Below are positions 45,482 to 54,037 of a stretch of DNA of 64,000 bases, one piece after another; positions within the stretch are counted from its first letter, which is position 1; each line of letters opens with the position of its first letter. Both the position numbers and the translations under genes were made by a program. The notes under the pieces were generated by a model. The model did not search any database. It had not been told where the DNA came from and saw only the letters and a list, made by a program, of their open reading frames with translations. The stretch comes from Fulvitalea axinellae (lineage in GTDB: Bacteria; Bacteroidota; Bacteroidia; Cytophagales; Cyclobacteriaceae). The stretch spans positions 3,018,010 through 3,082,009 of the forward strand of contig NZ_AP025314.1 in assembly GCF_036492835.1 (NCBI RefSeq). The letters run 5' to 3'.

Positions 45482-45999
45482 GTTACATCATACGTTACAT
45501 TAAAAATTAGAAATTGAACTATTGGAAATCTGTAATCTTCAAAAATCAAAGCACGCAAACAGTCGATCGAAAACACTAAAAACTATCACCTCAGACTACT
45601 ACCAAAAGAATGGTTCGAAAGCTAAACAATGCGTGGCGTTCAATACCAAAGGAAAAAAAATCCAGATAACAGCAATATCAATAAATGACCAATTTATTGG
45701 CTTTCAAATGATGTTAATGAACATTAATATTGCGCTAATCGGCGCTAACAAGCGATAATGGGCATTTCTCTCTCCTACCCTCTCATTTATACAAGTGAGA
45801 AATAATATCAATAAAAAAAGGAGCTTACGCTCCTTTTTTGGTTCAGAAATCATCATAAAAATTGGTCTAGTACTCCAATGACACGCATAACGGCAACATT
45901 TACCTACTCCTGTGACTATTGACCCCACTTTTTCTTAAAAGTATAACTACGGCTCTGACTTTCGCATAACGTTATAATACACCCATTAATGGGCAGACC
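45482..45999. other. Gene-free region upstream of the SusCD/FAS1 set
   Basis: About 520 AT-rich bp hold the terminator at 45814-45839 and presumably the promoter of the 45481 gene. I found no exact TAnnTTTG element in the right place on the minus strand, so the promoter may be activator-dependent or non-canonical. Short open frames here (45522-45758 and 45704-45928) do not look like genes. Confidence 0.4.
45814..45839. terminator. Terminator downstream of the LamG-wHTH regulator gene
   Basis: AAAAAAGGAGC pairs with GCTCCTTTTTT (11 bp) around a 4-nt loop. It has U-runs in both directions and lies about 160 bp beyond the stop of the 46000-48078 gene. Confidence 0.8.
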
Positions 46000-48078
46000 T
46001 TAAGGCCTTGAAGTCCCCTCGCTCTTTTTCCGGCTTAACCCCAACTTTTTTTCCCATAGTAACTTTTCAACTTTCATCACCGCGTCAAGATCCCGCTCGC
46101 TAACTACGCCTTTTTCTCTTTTATACCTCTTTTCGTATTCATGGGACAATCGTTCCCAAGAACCCTCCCCTGTTTCCAAGAAAACTCTTAGCCGATACCG
46201 AAGCCCGATAATATCGGCCGGAAGCGTTTGCTCCGAGACTTTGGCCATTGCCTGATATTCACTTATGTCCGCATAGGTTTCCATTTCCTTAAACTTAATC
46301 ACCAAACGACGCTCAAATTCGCTGATGAAAGAAGCCAACCACGCGCCAATAACCCCACGGCACAGCGTCCCTCTTTCCATATATTCAATCGCCTGCGTCT
46401 CAAGATCTAAATTCCGTCGTGGGCTTTCCATCCAATCGTAGACCAACGGTATATCGCATTCTACATCGGATTTCAACGATAGTCGCCAGCTTCCATCGTC
46501 GAATTCCAACTTCCCTAAGGAGTGTTTGGTAAGCACTTTTCTGAGCTTGGTAAAAAGCGTGCTTCGTCGATTTTTTGCCTGAGCCTCGTCCAAGCCACAC
46601 CATAACGCATTGTTCACAATACTGTGCCCCACTTTTTGGCCATTAGCCGTATGCAAAAAGAAAAGAGCCAGCAATTCCCGAACTTGTGGCGCAAAATCAT
46701 GGGAACAGTCATTTCCGGCCCTGTTAATTACCTTAAACCCTCCGAAAAAACGTATCTCTGGCCCTGTAGGCCTCCTTTTGTCGATTGAAATACGTTCTTC
46801 CACCTTCTTAACTTTACGTTGTCTGAACAAAATCAAAAAGATGAACAGAAAAGCCAGAATTCCAACTATAGGCACACCTCTTCTCCAATATACCCCACCA
46901 CCCTCAATGTCAGACAGTTCCGAAATCTCCTCACTTCCCAATGTACGGGTCCACAATATTACATCTCGCACATCGCCCCTAAAGCCCCCATTCCAGTAGC
47001 CCCGACCCAACACAAGCGACTCACGCACAGACCCTTGAACTCCAAAATCCACCGTACCCTTATGCTCCCCGTTTAGATAAACTCCCAAGGTTCCGCCTGT
47101 TTCGACAGTCAATACGAGATCATTCCAAACATCTGGCTCCACTTTACAGGAAAACACGCCTCCCCGCCCTTTTCCTGGAAGGTCAACGCTCAATATACCT
47201 TTCCTGACAAATATTTCGAACACCTCCCCTCTCCGAAACAAGGTCTGTCCTGAGTGCCCCTCTTCCTTAAACCGAAAACCGAAATATATGGAAACCGGCC
47301 CATCCACCTTTTCCTTAAGCCTTACTTGCGCACCTTTTCCATTAAAAGTCCAGTAATCGGCCCCTTTTACCAGCCCTTTCTTTTCAAACCTGTTTCTCAT
47401 CCCCTTCGGGAAAACTCCATCAAACCGGGAGGAGCTCAAAGAAAAACTAACAATCCCCTCATACAAAGGAACTTGTGTCGCTAAAACAAGCAATGGATCA
47501 GTCAATTTCTTTCCCGGAAGAACCTTTACCACTTCGGGATTAAATTCATACCCTGGCTTACGAAAGTTGATTCTATCCGTTCTCCCTTCCCTGACGGGAA
47601 CACTAAAATACGAACTAGGCAAGGCCCTTCCCTCATCGGACAGCCTTACTCCATTTATTGGTGTTCCGTCACTCTTTTCTATCTTTCCCCTAATTCTTTC
47701 CAAAGCATTCAAACTATCGCAAAGCGACTCAGCGAGAGCCTCTTGACCTCTCCCCCAGACTATATAAGTTGGCGGATAGCCACACTTCTCCCATATTTTG
47801 GAGATCTTTTCCACCGAAAAATCTCCTTCACTGATGTTTAAGTAAGATAACTTCCCTCCCGAAACATCACCTTGCCCGTAGCGTACATGCCGTACCGTAT
47901 CAAAAGCATCCACTCGTTCCATATAAGTCGAATCCGATCGAATACGCACCTCTTTCGTAGCCGATGCCGATTCACCGAAAGCTAGAACCATAAATAAGCA
48001 CATTAAAAAATAAGACATAACAGACCTCCGGAACTTAAATATTCCTTTCAAACAATTTTTATAAAAATGTGTCAGCAT
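46000..48078 (-). CDS. Transmembrane one-component regulator: LamG-like sensor, TM helix, SARP-like winged helix
   Basis: A 692-residue protein. N-terminal signal or anchor (KFRRSVMSYFLMCLFMVLAF), extracytoplasmic region with a concanavalin-like LamG domain (about 215-390: YWTFNGKGAQVRLKEKVDGP, YFGFRFKEEGHSGQTLFRRG, LGVYLNGEHKGTVDFG, GGFRGDVRDVILWTRTLGSE), one TM helix (about 400-420, VGILAFLFIFLILF), basic stop-transfer, then a cytoplasmic OmpR/SARP-like winged helix (about 438-540: IRFFGGFKVINR, RELLALFFLHTANGQKVGHS, NNALWCGLD, RSTLFTKLRKVL) and a helical C-terminus. Met21 at 48018 is an alternative start. It is upstream of and co-directional with the SusCD/FAS1 set and could regulate it directly from the membrane. 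Its paralogue in architecture is at 55561. Confidence 0.75.
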   Translation of the reverse strand: MLTHFYKNCLKGIFKFRRSVMSYFLMCLFMVLAFGESASATKEVRIRSDSTYMERVDAFDTVRHVRYGQGDVSGGKLSYLNISEGDFSVEKISKIWEKCGYPPTYIVWGRGQEALAESLCDSLNALERIRGKIEKSDGTPINGVRLSDEGRALPSSYFSVPVREGRTDRINFRKPGYEFNPEVVKVLPGKKLTDPLLVLATQVPLYEGIVSFSLSSSRFDGVFPKGMRNRFEKKGLVKGADYWTFNGKGAQVRLKEKVDGPVSIYFGFRFKEEGHSGQTLFRRGEVFEIFVRKGILSVDLPGKGRGGVFSCKVEPDVWNDLVLTVETGGTLGVYLNGEHKGTVDFGVQGSVRESLVLGRGYWNGGFRGDVRDVILWTRTLGSEEISELSDIEGGGVYWRRGVPIVGILAFLFIFLILFRQRKVKKVEERISIDKRRPTGPEIRFFGGFKVINRAGNDCSHDFAPQVRELLALFFLHTANGQKVGHSIVNNALWCGLDEAQAKNRRSTLFTKLRKVLTKHSLGKLEFDDGSWRLSLKSDVECDIPLVYDWMESPRRNLDLETQAIEYMERGTLCRGVIGAWLASFISEFERRLVIKFKEMETYADISEYQAMAKVSEQTLPADIIGLRYRLRVFLETGEGSWERLSHEYEKRYKREKGVVSERDLDAVMKVEKLLWEKKLGLSRKKSEGTSRP

Positions 48079-48156
48079 ACAGATTAGTTATAGCACTCCC
48101 ATTAGCTTTAACTCTGCCTAAGCGAAAAATATCAGGTTGGCCAATACCGAAACGGG

Positions 48157-48198
48157 TACAGAAAACCGCTTGCGCAATACAGAAAATTGCATACGCAA
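48157..48198 (-). promoter_or_regulatory. 21-bp tandem repeat, candidate operator of the LamG-wHTH regulator gene
   Basis: On the minus strand TTGCG-N7-TTTTCTGTA occurs twice head to tail with a 21-bp period, about 80-120 bp before the start of the 48078 gene. OmpR/SARP winged helices bind direct repeats with 11- or 22-bp phasing, so this suits autoregulation. Nothing else is recognised in 48079-48451, which also holds the upstream region of the TlpA-like gene. Confidence 0.5.
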
Positions 48199-48451
48199 GG
48201 TATCCACGCATATAGCTTGTCGATTTTTTTCGGCAAAAGAAGAGACAATATTCCGCTAACATTTATTAAATAGGCGTATAGCGAAAGGTCTCCCAAAAAC
48301 GCAGAAAAAGCGTGGGCTTATACCTAGAAATCCAGAAATAATTAGTTAAATCCGGCGAAAAGAAACTCTCCGCCACCAAGGATAAAAGTAAAAACTATAG
48401 CTGATTTTCTCAACATTTTTCATATTTGGATTTCGAACAAATCCCTATCAT

Positions 48452-49069
48452 ATGGACAAACAAGAAAAAAAGAAATCGAGAAAGAGAGCCGTAATAGAAC
48501 TGGCGATTTTTTCAGCTGTGTTTCTGGGCCTTTACGCCACGGGAACCCTCCCCCATGTTGCCGGATTCGTACAGGGTCTGATAGTCAAAACCAGACTGAT
48601 CCGTCCCGACAGCGAGCCGGACTTCAACGGCCCAAAAGCCGACTACAATTTCACGCTCGTCTCCGCCGATGGCCAACGCGTTCCTTTCTCACAGTTTAAG
48701 GGAAAAACCGTCTTTCTGAATTTCTGGGCCTCGTGGTGCCCGCCTTGTGTTGCTGAAATGCCCGATATCCAAGCCTTGTACGAACGGGCCAAAACAGACA
48801 GCGACATCGTTTTTGTAATGGTAACGGCGGATAAAAAAATGGCCAAAGCCCAAAAGTTTTTCGAAAAGAAAGGCTACGATATGCCACTTTACAAAAATGT
48901 CTCGGCCCTGCCCGCAGTATTCAACCACAGTTCCATCCCCAGCACATTCGTGATTTCCCCCTCGGGGCAAGTAACCTTCAGCCATTCAGGCATGGCTTAT
49001 TACAATACTGACAGTTTTCTGGAAATGTTACAGACGCTGGGCAAAACACAAAAAAATAGCGGACATTAA
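48452..49069 (+). CDS. TlpA/ResA-like membrane-anchored thioredoxin
   Basis: A 205-residue protein: basic N-terminus, one membrane anchor (about 15-35, ELAIFSAVFLGLYATG) and a periplasmic thioredoxin domain with catalytic WCPPC (95-99; FLNFWASWCPPCVAEMPDI) and cis-Pro region IPSTFVIS. It would reduce disulfides, for example in cytochrome c maturation or oxidative-stress defence. It is convergent with the RRM gene, and the stop codons of both lie in or beside one hairpin. Confidence 0.9.
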   Translation: MDKQEKKKSRKRAVIELAIFSAVFLGLYATGTLPHVAGFVQGLIVKTRLIRPDSEPDFNGPKADYNFTLVSADGQRVPFSQFKGKTVFLNFWASWCPPCVAEMPDIQALYERAKTDSDIVFVMVTADKKMAKAQKFFEKKGYDMPLYKNVSALPAVFNHSSIPSTFVISPSGQVTFSHSGMAYYNTDSFLEMLQTLGKTQKNSGH

Positions 49070-49080
49070 CGGTCCGCTAT
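49056..49080 (-). terminator. Hairpin terminator overlapping two stop codons
   Basis: ATAGCGGAC pairs with GTCCGCTAT (9 bp, 7-nt loop). The stem starts inside the last codons of the thioredoxin gene and its other arm contains the stop of the RRM gene. The minus strand then reads TTTTTTGTG, a good U-run for the RRM gene. Confidence 0.75.
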
Positions 49081-49358
49081 CTTGTTCGGGTCTTTGGCTT
49101 TTCGGAAACCTTGAAAAAAGCGTTTTTAGCTTTTCCCACCACCATATTTCGGCCCCTGAGGACCATTTCGTTTAACCGCTCCACAGCCAGGTCAGCGGCG
49201 AATTCGCTTTGCATTTCCACAAAGCCATACCCTTTGCTCCTCCCAGAATCTTTGTCGATCACCAGCCGGACCGAGTTCACGATCCCATATTGCTCGAAGA
49301 CCTCCCTCAAATCATCTTGGGTCAGAGTGTAATGAAGGTTACCAACATAGATATTCAT
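49077..49358 (-). CDS. Small RRM RNA-binding protein
   Basis: A 93-residue single RRM protein with RNP2 IYVGNL (3-8) and RNP1 KGYGFVEM (42-49) and a basic tail (SEKPKTRTR). Bacterial single-RRM proteins of this kind bind RNA and often respond to cold in cyanobacteria and Bacteroidota. Its 3' end shares a hairpin with the convergent thioredoxin gene. The 294-bp region between it and gldA is AT-rich without other features that I recognise. Confidence 0.9.
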   Translation of the reverse strand: MNIYVGNLHYTLTQDDLREVFEQYGIVNSVRLVIDKDSGRSKGYGFVEMQSEFAADLAVERLNEMVLRGRNMVVGKAKNAFFKVSEKPKTRTR

Positions 49359-49652
49359 AAAAAATATTCTTTTATTTATATTAATAAATAAAAAATACTA
49401 CCCAGCTTATCGTGTCATAGATTTATTTTGAATAGTAAGCCACAATATAGAAAAAACTTTAGTTATTCTTAACACTACACCGCAATTACTGCACTCACAT
49501 ACCCCAAGAGCCATATTTTTAAGAATAATATGCCGATTTACACCCGAAAAAGGAACCTTCATACTTTATCTGTTTCCTAAAAAATGGATTTCGATTTTCT
49601 TGCTTATTTTTACAATAAACATTGCGTGGGCCAAATCTGAAGCAACAGGAAT

Positions 49653-50603
49653 ATGACTCAAAATAATCCAACATCATCAATAGAAGTTATTGGAATAACA
49701 AAAATATACGGAAGCCAAACGGCTGTAAACAATGTTAGTTTCAACGCCCAAAAAGGAGAAGTCCTCGGTTTTTTGGGACCAAACGGCGCGGGAAAATCAA
49801 CTACGATGAAGATTTCCACCGGATACGTATCGCCGACTAAAGGGACCGTCATGGTCTGCGGGTACGATATCCAGCAAGCTCCCGTGGAAGCAAAGCGCCA
49901 TATCGGATATCTTCCCGAAAACAACCCATTGTATTACGACATGTACGTACGCGAATATCTGGCCTTTGCCGGAAGTGTACATTCACTCAAAGGCCAAAAC
50001 CTCAACAAACAAGTGAAAAAGGTTATCGGGCTTTGCGGACTTGGCCGTGAGCAGAACAAAAAAATCGGGATGCTTTCCAAAGGCTACAAACAGCGTGTAG
50101 GTTTGGCCCAAGCCCTTATCCACGATCCGTCGGTACTGATTCTGGACGAACCGACAACCGGCCTGGACCCGAACCAACTTTCCGAAATCAGATCACTGAT
50201 CAAAGACATTAGCACAGACAAAACCGTAATTCTTTCCACGCATATTATGCAGGAAGTGGAAGCCATGTGCGACCGCACCGTCATCATTAACCGGGGAAAA
50301 ATAGTGGCCGACCAAAGCATTGCCGAACTAAAGGGTTCTTTTGGAGCGAAACGTTACACAGTGGAATTCACTTCCGAAGTAAATCTTGACAAACTGAGGA
50401 GCATATCGCCAGAAATTAGCGCGGAAAGCATCGGCGAAAGAACCTTTAACATCAGCTCGGCGAGCCTACAGGATATCCGGGAAATGATTTTCGATTTTGC
50501 CGTTGCCAATGGGACCAAACTGATTGGCTTGACCGAGGAACCTAATTCAATGGAAGACATCTTCCGTCGTCTCACTGACCGAAAAGAGAGCCAGTCGAAT
50601 TAA
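49653..50603 (+). CDS. gldA: GldA-like gliding-motility ABC ATPase
   Basis: A 316-residue ATPase. Walker A GPNGAGKST (42-50), Q-loop region HIGYLPENNPLYYDMYVREY (a strong GldA signature), ABC signature LSKGYKQRVGLAQA, Walker B LILDEPTTGLDP and switch His in ILSTHIMQEVE. A C-terminal domain of about 90 residues follows. In gliding Bacteroidota GldA works with GldF and GldG, which are not adjacent here. It overlaps the convergent NUDIX gene by 4 bp at the 3' end. Confidence 0.9.
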   Translation: MTQNNPTSSIEVIGITKIYGSQTAVNNVSFNAQKGEVLGFLGPNGAGKSTTMKISTGYVSPTKGTVMVCGYDIQQAPVEAKRHIGYLPENNPLYYDMYVREYLAFAGSVHSLKGQNLNKQVKKVIGLCGLGREQNKKIGMLSKGYKQRVGLAQALIHDPSVLILDEPTTGLDPNQLSEIRSLIKDISTDKTVILSTHIMQEVEAMCDRTVIINRGKIVADQSIAELKGSFGAKRYTVEFTSEVNLDKLRSISPEISAESIGERTFNISSASLQDIREMIFDFAVANGTKLIGLTEEPNSMEDIFRRLTDRKESQSN

Positions 50604-51220
50604 TCTTTCAAAAGCGTGAGCAACTCTCCTATGATGATTGCAGTCGCTCCCCAAACTACGGAGCCGTCCACATCGAAACTCGGAACTTTCATCCGGCCGT
50701 AAGAGGTTTCTATTATGGCGGTTCCGGGGCCTTCCGAAAACTGCTTGGACAAATCCTCTAAAGTCGGATATAAAATACCGCTTACTTCGCGCGGATCGGG
50801 TTTAAACGTTGGCTCTGCGGAGGCGTAACCCAAAAATGGGGAAACGACGAAACCGCTGACGGGAATATAGAGATCGGAAAGGTTTCCCAAAAGCCGGACT
50901 TCGTCAGGCCACACTCCGATTTCCTCATGTGTTTCGCGCAAAGCGGCGTCCTCTGCCCGTTCTTGTCGCTCTATTTTCCCTCCGGGAAAACTCACCTGAC
51001 CTCCATGCGAACCCGGATATTCGGGACGCTGAATCAAGGGAAACCGCCATTCGCCTTTACCGTCCTGATAAAACAGACAGAGAACAGCGGCTTTTCTGGC
51101 GTCACTCGGCATTCGGCCAAAACGGGAATCCCCGATTTCCATCGGAGCCATCGTCTTTTGGCCTTCCACGCCAGGCAGTCCGTCTTCCAGTTTGTTCTTT
51201 AAATTTTCAATAAAGCCCAT
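50600..51220 (-). CDS. NUDIX hydrolase, CoA-pyrophosphatase type
   Basis: A 206-residue protein of the NudL/YeaB group. The Nudix box starts GGKIERQERAEDAALRETHE with the REXXEE core intact, preceded by the family's UPF0035-type PEYPGSHGGQVSFPGGK. It would hydrolyse CoA, its esters or other nucleoside diphosphate derivatives. It is 55 bp downstream of the alpha/beta-hydrolase gene and its stop overlaps that of gldA. Confidence 0.88.
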   Translation of the reverse strand: MGFIENLKNKLEDGLPGVEGQKTMAPMEIGDSRFGRMPSDARKAAVLCLFYQDGKGEWRFPLIQRPEYPGSHGGQVSFPGGKIERQERAEDAALRETHEEIGVWPDEVRLLGNLSDLYIPVSGFVVSPFLGYASAEPTFKPDPREVSGILYPTLEDLSKQFSEGPGTAIIETSYGRMKVPSFDVDGSVVWGATAIIIGELLTLLKD

Positions 51221-51238
51221 CCGCTATCCAGATAATAC

Positions 51239-51266
51239 CGGTTTCGCCAATGACGAAACCGTTTTT
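51239..51266. terminator. Hairpin with plus-strand T-run
   Basis: CGGTTTCG and CGAAACCG form an 8-bp stem with a 7-nt loop, followed on the plus strand by six T residues. It lies between two minus-strand genes and would stop plus-strand readthrough from gldA. On the minus strand it lacks a U-run. Confidence 0.45.
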
Positions 51267-51275
51267 TCGCTAAAC

Positions 51276-52154
51276 TTAACCGAGCTTCGATTTTTCAGCC
51301 ACAAACTCGACAATCTTCTTGACAACTCCTTCGTTTTTCAAAATCCGGGCATGTCCCAGCCCTTTGGTGTCCAGTAATTCTGATTTCTGAACGGCATCCA
51401 CCAAACATTCAGCATGACGGAACACGGCCTCCTTGTCTTTACGATCATGTACTACCAGCATTCCGCTCAACGTACTGTCCAACAAATCGGAAAACGCCAA
51501 CGGCATAACCTCTTCCAAGTCCACACCGAATTTGCTTCTGACCTGATCTTTAAGGTATTTCCCGGTAACTTCCGTAGCGTTTATTTTTTTCGCAAAAGCA
51601 TCGAATATCCACTCGCCTACACTCGGGGCACCGACAGTAACCACCACATCCGGACGCAGGCCATACTTAATGGAAAGCAACGTACCCGTACCGCCCATTG
51701 AATGGCCGATGACCGCTTTAAAACCGCCAATGCTCTTTCCCACCTCGGTTATCGCCGTGGCAAATTCCAACAAATGCGTTCGCCGACCCGAAGAGTCCCC
51801 GTGCGCGGGGCCGTCAATGGCCACTACCCGAAACCCTTTCTCCCTAAGAGGAGAGATAAACTTTTTGAGTTGCATTGCCTTTCCGCTCCAACCATGCATC
51901 AACAAAACAGCCGGTTCGGAGTCTTCGCCCCAAACGTACACCTTAATGGATTTGCCATCCGCCGAAATGGTGAAATTTCGATTAGCTTGTGCCAAACAGC
52001 GTAAATCACCTTCAGAATTCTTGAATTTTATAGGTGTGGAAAAAAGTTTCATGGCGAAACGTCTCGCCGTGTTTGGAGCGTAATTCTCCGCTAAAGGATA
52101 AATTCTCTTTATTACTCCCTCAACACCTTTTTTTATGAGTTTCGGATTTATCAT
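51276..52154 (-). CDS. Alpha/beta hydrolase
   Basis: A protein of about 292 residues. HGWSG (87-91) is the oxyanion region and GHSMGG (140-145) is the nucleophile elbow with Ser142. The Asp in VVHDRKD and the His in GLGHARIL complete the triad. The substrate is unknown; esterase or lipase-like. I chose ATG 52154 (MINPKLIKKG) because a longer frame to 52187 begins inside the terminator of thiL. It is followed by the NUDIX gene. Confidence 0.82.
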   Translation of the reverse strand: MINPKLIKKGVEGVIKRIYPLAENYAPNTARRFAMKLFSTPIKFKNSEGDLRCLAQANRNFTISADGKSIKVYVWGEDSEPAVLLMHGWSGKAMQLKKFISPLREKGFRVVAIDGPAHGDSSGRRTHLLEFATAITEVGKSIGGFKAVIGHSMGGTGTLLSIKYGLRPDVVVTVGAPSVGEWIFDAFAKKINATEVTGKYLKDQVRSKFGVDLEEVMPLAFSDLLDSTLSGMLVVHDRKDKEAVFRHAECLVDAVQKSELLDTKGLGHARILKNEGVVKKIVEFVAEKSKLG

Positions 52155-52170
52155 GGTCTTCGAACGATGG

Positions 52171-52203
52171 AAAAAATATCCCGCCACACCTAAGCGTAGC
52201 GGG
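52171..52203 (-). terminator. Terminator after thiL
   Basis: CCCGC pairs with GCGGG and is followed on the minus strand by ATATTTTTTCC. It lies just after the thiL stop and argues against the longer start of the hydrolase gene. Confidence 0.6.
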
Positions 52204-52210
52204 CCAATCT

Positions 52211-53263
52211 TTATTTCTTGTTAAAATGGTTCCAGCCTTGCGCCGAAAGCGGATAAACGTTGTTCTGCTTAGTGATCAGGTTGCAGCCGTCTTCCTTGCT
52301 CTGGGTATATCCTATAAAATGAATATCGGGATGCATTTTCAGCTTCTCGTATTCGCTCTGCTTAATCGTAAACAGCAATTCGTAATCCTCACCGCCGTTC
52401 AAAGCGCAAGTGATAGGATCGATCTTGAATTCCACAGCGGTATTGTACGTCTGCTTGTCGATCGGAAGTTTGTCTTCGAAAATGGAAATCCCCACGTTCG
52501 ACTGGCTAGCGATATGCAAAAGCTCGCTGGCCAAACCGTCAGAAATATCGATCATCGAAGTCGGGACCACGCCCAAGTCCGCCAGCTCGTGGATAATATC
52601 CATACGCGCTTTCGGCTTCAATTGACGTCCCACTACGTAATTGTAGTTTGACAAGTCGGGTTGCATTTCCGGATTGCTCAAGAAGACTTCTTTCTCACGT
52701 TCCAAAATCTGCAAACCGATATACGCCCCGCCCAAATCTCCGGTAGCGCAGATGATGTCTTTCTCCTTGGCGCCGTCGCGCTTTGCCAAGGCATTTTCTT
52801 CGGCCTCGCCTATTACGGTTACCGAGATTACCAAACCGCTTCGCGAAGTGGTGGTGTCGCCCCCTACCAGATCCACGCCGTATTCTTCGCAAGCGGCGCG
52901 GATTCCTGCGTAAAGTTCTTCGCAAGCTTCCAAAGAAAAGCGACTGCTCAGCCCGATACTTACCGTAATCTGTTTCGGCACAGCGTTCATCGCGGCGATG
53001 TCAGATACGTTTACGGCCACGGACTTATAGCCCAAATGCTTCAGCGGCACGTAACGCAAATCGAAGTGAACTCCTTCGGTAAGCATATCCGTACTTACGA
53101 CCACGCGCTTGTCTCCATAATTGAGGATAGCGGCGTCATCGCCCACACCTAGTTCCGAAGACTCGTGGGTCAGCGGAAAATCTTTCGTAATTCTATCTAT
53201 TAACCCGAACTCGCCCAATGAGGAAAGTTCGGTTCTTTTTTGTTCTTCAGACATTTGAACCAA
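52211..53263 (-). CDS. thiL: Thiamine-monophosphate kinase
   Basis: A 350-residue enzyme that phosphorylates thiamine monophosphate to thiamine diphosphate, the last step of the pathway. The PurM-like fold has ELGVGDDAAIL (metal-binding acidic loop), STDMLTEGVHFDLRY, VNVSDIAAMNAVPK, VDLVGGDTTTS and MIDISDGLASEL. Met4 at 53254 (MSEEQKRTELSSLG) fits the family start equally well. Other thiamine genes are not in the window. Confidence 0.95.
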   Translation of the reverse strand: MVQMSEEQKRTELSSLGEFGLIDRITKDFPLTHESSELGVGDDAAILNYGDKRVVVSTDMLTEGVHFDLRYVPLKHLGYKSVAVNVSDIAAMNAVPKQITVSIGLSSRFSLEACEELYAGIRAACEEYGVDLVGGDTTTSRSGLVISVTVIGEAEENALAKRDGAKEKDIICATGDLGGAYIGLQILEREKEVFLSNPEMQPDLSNYNYVVGRQLKPKARMDIIHELADLGVVPTSMIDISDGLASELLHIASQSNVGISIFEDKLPIDKQTYNTAVEFKIDPITCALNGGEDYELLFTIKQSEYEKLKMHPDIHFIGYTQSKEDGCNLITKQNNVYPLSAQGWNHFNKK

Positions 53264-53356
53264 TTTGTTTTTATCGTTGAGGCTGAGCGTTCCAGCTTCT
53301 TCCCCAAAAACATTTCACTGAAAACCAAAGCATTACAACCAACCCAATATGGCTTT

Positions 53357-53389
53357 TTTGTTGCGAAATACTATGGTTTGTTGCGAAAT
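53357..53389. repeat. 13-bp direct repeat with 20-bp period
   Basis: TTTGTTGCGAAAT occurs at 53357-53369 and 53377-53389, between the divergent thiL and Fe-S carrier genes, about 90 bp before the carrier promoter and about 100 bp upstream of thiL. The spacing suits a dimeric DNA-binding protein. The rest of 53264-53586 holds only the carrier promoter. Confidence 0.5.
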
Positions 53390-53479
53390 TCGTTGTTTGG
53401 AGCCAAAATGCCAATTTAATGGGAATGAAAGAATAAATCCGTAGATCTCTTTAGGCTATCACCATATAATCCGGATCTA

Positions 53480-53512
53480 TTTGATCAGATGGCACGAAAA
53501 TCCATACCTTTG
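53480..53512 (+). promoter_or_regulatory. Bacteroidota-type promoter of the Fe-S carrier gene
   Basis: TTTG (53480-53483), 21 nt, then TACCTTTG (53505-53512), an exact TAnnTTTG. The start codon is 75 nt after the -7 element. Spacing is 1-2 nt longer than the commonest. Confidence 0.6.
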
Positions 53513-53586
53513 CTTATGAGGTGCAACATAACAGCGGATCGCTTCGTTTGTACACCACACTGGCAATCAAAAATATTTCTGCGGAT

Positions 53587-53913
53587 ATGATAACAATTAC
53601 GGATAAAGCGAAGGAAAAAATCATAGAACTCAGGGCCAACGACGGTTATTCGGAAGAGCACAAAGTCCGAGTATCTGTTAAAGGCGGCGGATGCTCGGGT
53701 CTAATGTACGATTTGGGCTTCGATGACAAAACCGGAGACAGCGACGAGGTGTTCGAAGACAAAGGAATCCAGATTTTGGTAGACAAGAAAAGCATCCTTT
53801 ACTTGGCCGGAACCGTTTTGGAATACTCCGACGGACTGAACGGAAAAGGTTTCGAGTTCATCAATCCGAACGCTACGCGCACTTGCGGTTGTGGCGAGAG
53901 CTTCTCTATATAA
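53587..53913 (+). CDS. A-type iron-sulfur cluster carrier (IscA/ErpA/HesB family)
   Basis: A 108-residue protein with the three conserved ligands: Cys36 in GGGCSGL and Cys100/Cys102 in TCGCG. It accepts and delivers Fe-S clusters. ATG 53587 (MITITDKAKEKIIELR) matches the family start; a frame to 53521 adds 22 residues with no family support. The promoter at 53480-53512 fits this start. A strong shared terminator follows. Confidence 0.93.
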   Translation: MITITDKAKEKIIELRANDGYSEEHKVRVSVKGGGCSGLMYDLGFDDKTGDSDEVFEDKGIQILVDKKSILYLAGTVLEYSDGLNGKGFEFINPNATRTCGCGESFSI

Positions 53914-53960
53914 CCTGTAAATCTTTGGAGAAAAATCCGAAGCGCGATACATGCCGGAGA

Positions 53961-54002
53961 AAACAAAACGCCGTCAGGGATTTCCTTGACGGCGTTTTGT
54001 TT
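53961..54002. terminator. Bidirectional terminator
   Basis: AAACAAAACGCCGTCA pairs with TGACGGCGTTTTGTTT and the stem continues through AGG/CCT to a 4-nt loop. A/T-rich arms end transcription both ways for the convergent Fe-S carrier and lipoprotein genes. Confidence 0.88.
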
Positions 54003-54037
54003 TGTCGAATACATACTGCCACGACTGACTTAGGATA

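Noticed and set aside
45482..45560. Copy of the 48.17-kb repeat before the SusCD/FAS1 set
   Set aside because: Only scattered partial matches such as ATCTGTAATC; no 21-bp phasing.
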